A stretch of DNA of 28,076 nt from Temnopleurus reevesii. Its lineage: Eukaryota > Echinodermata > Echinoidea > Temnopleuroida > Temnopleuridae. A program made the position numbers and the translations under genes. Under the pieces are notes generated by a model. The model was not told the origin of the DNA, made no database searches, and saw only the letters and a list, made by a program, of their open reading frames with translations. The stretch is taken from positions 10,882-38,957 of the forward strand of contig BQKZ01002311.1 of NCBI GenBank assembly GCA_036244855.1, in the 5' to 3' direction. Shown here one piece after another: positions 27,233 through 28,076 of this stretch. Position 1 is the stretch's first letter; each line of letters begins with the position of its first letter.

Positions 27233-27987
27233 GGGCGGTATTCTGGTAGGTGTCTTATCTCAAAATATTATCTTATCTTTAAATTGCTATTCTGGAAGCT
27301 GTCTTATCTCGGTGTCCTAACTTTTGTCTTATCTTTTGTCTTATCTCCCCTTCGCGTCATAAAAATGCAATGCGCAACGTATTGCGCGCAAGAGATAAGA
27401 TAAATTGGTATTCTGAAAAGTGTCTTATCTTTTGTCTTATCTTATCTAACGTTTAATTTCTCATAGAGATTTAGGACACCTCCTAGCTGTCTTATCTCTG
27501 CCATCGCGGCAACTTTTCTTGCATTAAACGTTATTAGGGAATATGTTATGTTAAGAAACGAATGTCTGATTATGACAGACCAATACAGACTTCAAAAAAG
27601 TTATTTTGTTTTATTTTTCATGAATTTTGTTTACCTGCGACTTGATGCAACAGGGTGAATTTTCTTAACATGTGCTCAAAACAAACACGTGATAATTATG
27701 ACAATTAATTTACTAGCGCGCAGTACGCGAAGTGTTTCAGCGTATTGAAAGTGTGTTGCGCAAGGGCTTCAGCTAAGGTTTTTATTGGTCAATGAGCTTG
27801 AGAGAGGAATGGAACATTGATTTCAATTGGTTGTCTGAGACAAGATAGGCGGGTCTTAAGAGAGATAAGACAGAGAAAAAGAGAGTTTTCAGAATACCGA
27901 TTTAAGACTGTCTTAGCACTGTCTTATCTTATGGAGATAAGACAAAGGATAAGACACCGAGATAAGACAGATACCAGAATACCGCCC
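27233..27987. mobile_element. 755-bp MITE packed with GATA motifs, CAG target duplication
   Basis: Left end GGGCGGTATTCTGGTAGGTG and right end CAGATACCAGAATACCGCCC are inverted repeats, flanked by CAG at 27230-27232 and 27988-27990. A 3-bp CWG duplication and GGG ends fit PIF/Harbinger. I count about 15 CTTATC/GATAAG hexamers, concentrated in the two subterminal regions. There is no transposase frame, so it is non-autonomous. It sits in intron 17. Confidence 0.8.
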
Positions 27988-28076
27988 CAGGGTCTCTTTG
28001 AAAATCCATTATCATCATTGCCCTTATCCTCCTTTTTGTCATCGTTGTTGTGATCACTGTTTGATCGTCATCATTG

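Overview
This window reads as animal nuclear DNA, most likely from a sea urchin or another echinoderm. The evidence is AT-rich introns with GT/AG-bounded exons, tRNA-derived SINEs ending in (ATT)n and carrying AAGCGCTAT-type 3' motifs, many short inverted-repeat transposons, long trinucleotide microsatellites and one scaffold gap. The species call is inference; no prokaryotic features are present.

One multi-exon gene fills almost the whole + strand. I reconstruct 17 coding exons from a start codon at 2550 to the last donor at 27053. All splice phases are compatible and they give about 993 codons. The protein is recognisable as the orthologue of vertebrate KIAA0825 (formerly C5orf36, DUF4495 family). 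The closest motifs are ILQDAESHNW, CSYSIQMWH, a TSPMGDLYK-type block and an N-terminal DIDEQLKQ. The human protein is about 1,275 residues, so the C-terminal quarter should lie beyond the right edge. Its molecular function is unknown; the human gene is linked to postaxial polydactyly.

Region by region: 1-2470 is upstream DNA holding two candidate exons of another gene (5-72 and 1381-1511), a diverged direct repeat and a SINE. From 2473 to 8559 lie exons 1-6, with an array of dead exon-2 copies at 2993-3816. From 8819 to 10430 lie exons 7 and 8, both with extra copies. From 10520 to 15188 is intronic DNA with a foldback element, a paired CRE segment, SINE pieces, the 44-nt exon 9 and a long TTC tract. 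From 15189 to 21067 come exon 10, a polypurine/poly-G tract running into a 384-bp gap, a long intron, and an array of nine acceptor-bearing exon-11 copies. From 21518 to 27053 lie exons 12-17, including a doubled exon 13 and four tandem copies of exon 16. The last kilobase is intron 17 with a 755-bp inverted-repeat transposon full of GATA-factor motifs.

The main discovery candidate is repeated local duplication of exons in one gene. Six of the 17 exons (2, 7, 8, 11, 13, 16) have tandem full or partial copies. The exon-16 set looks like a genuine mutually exclusive splicing cluster: four intact copies enter at phase 0 and leave at phase 2, so exactly one can be used, and the last two copies differ by 17 synonymous and only 2 amino-acid-changing substitutions. 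The other arrays look like poison or decoy exons, or in the case of exon 8 an assembly duplication.
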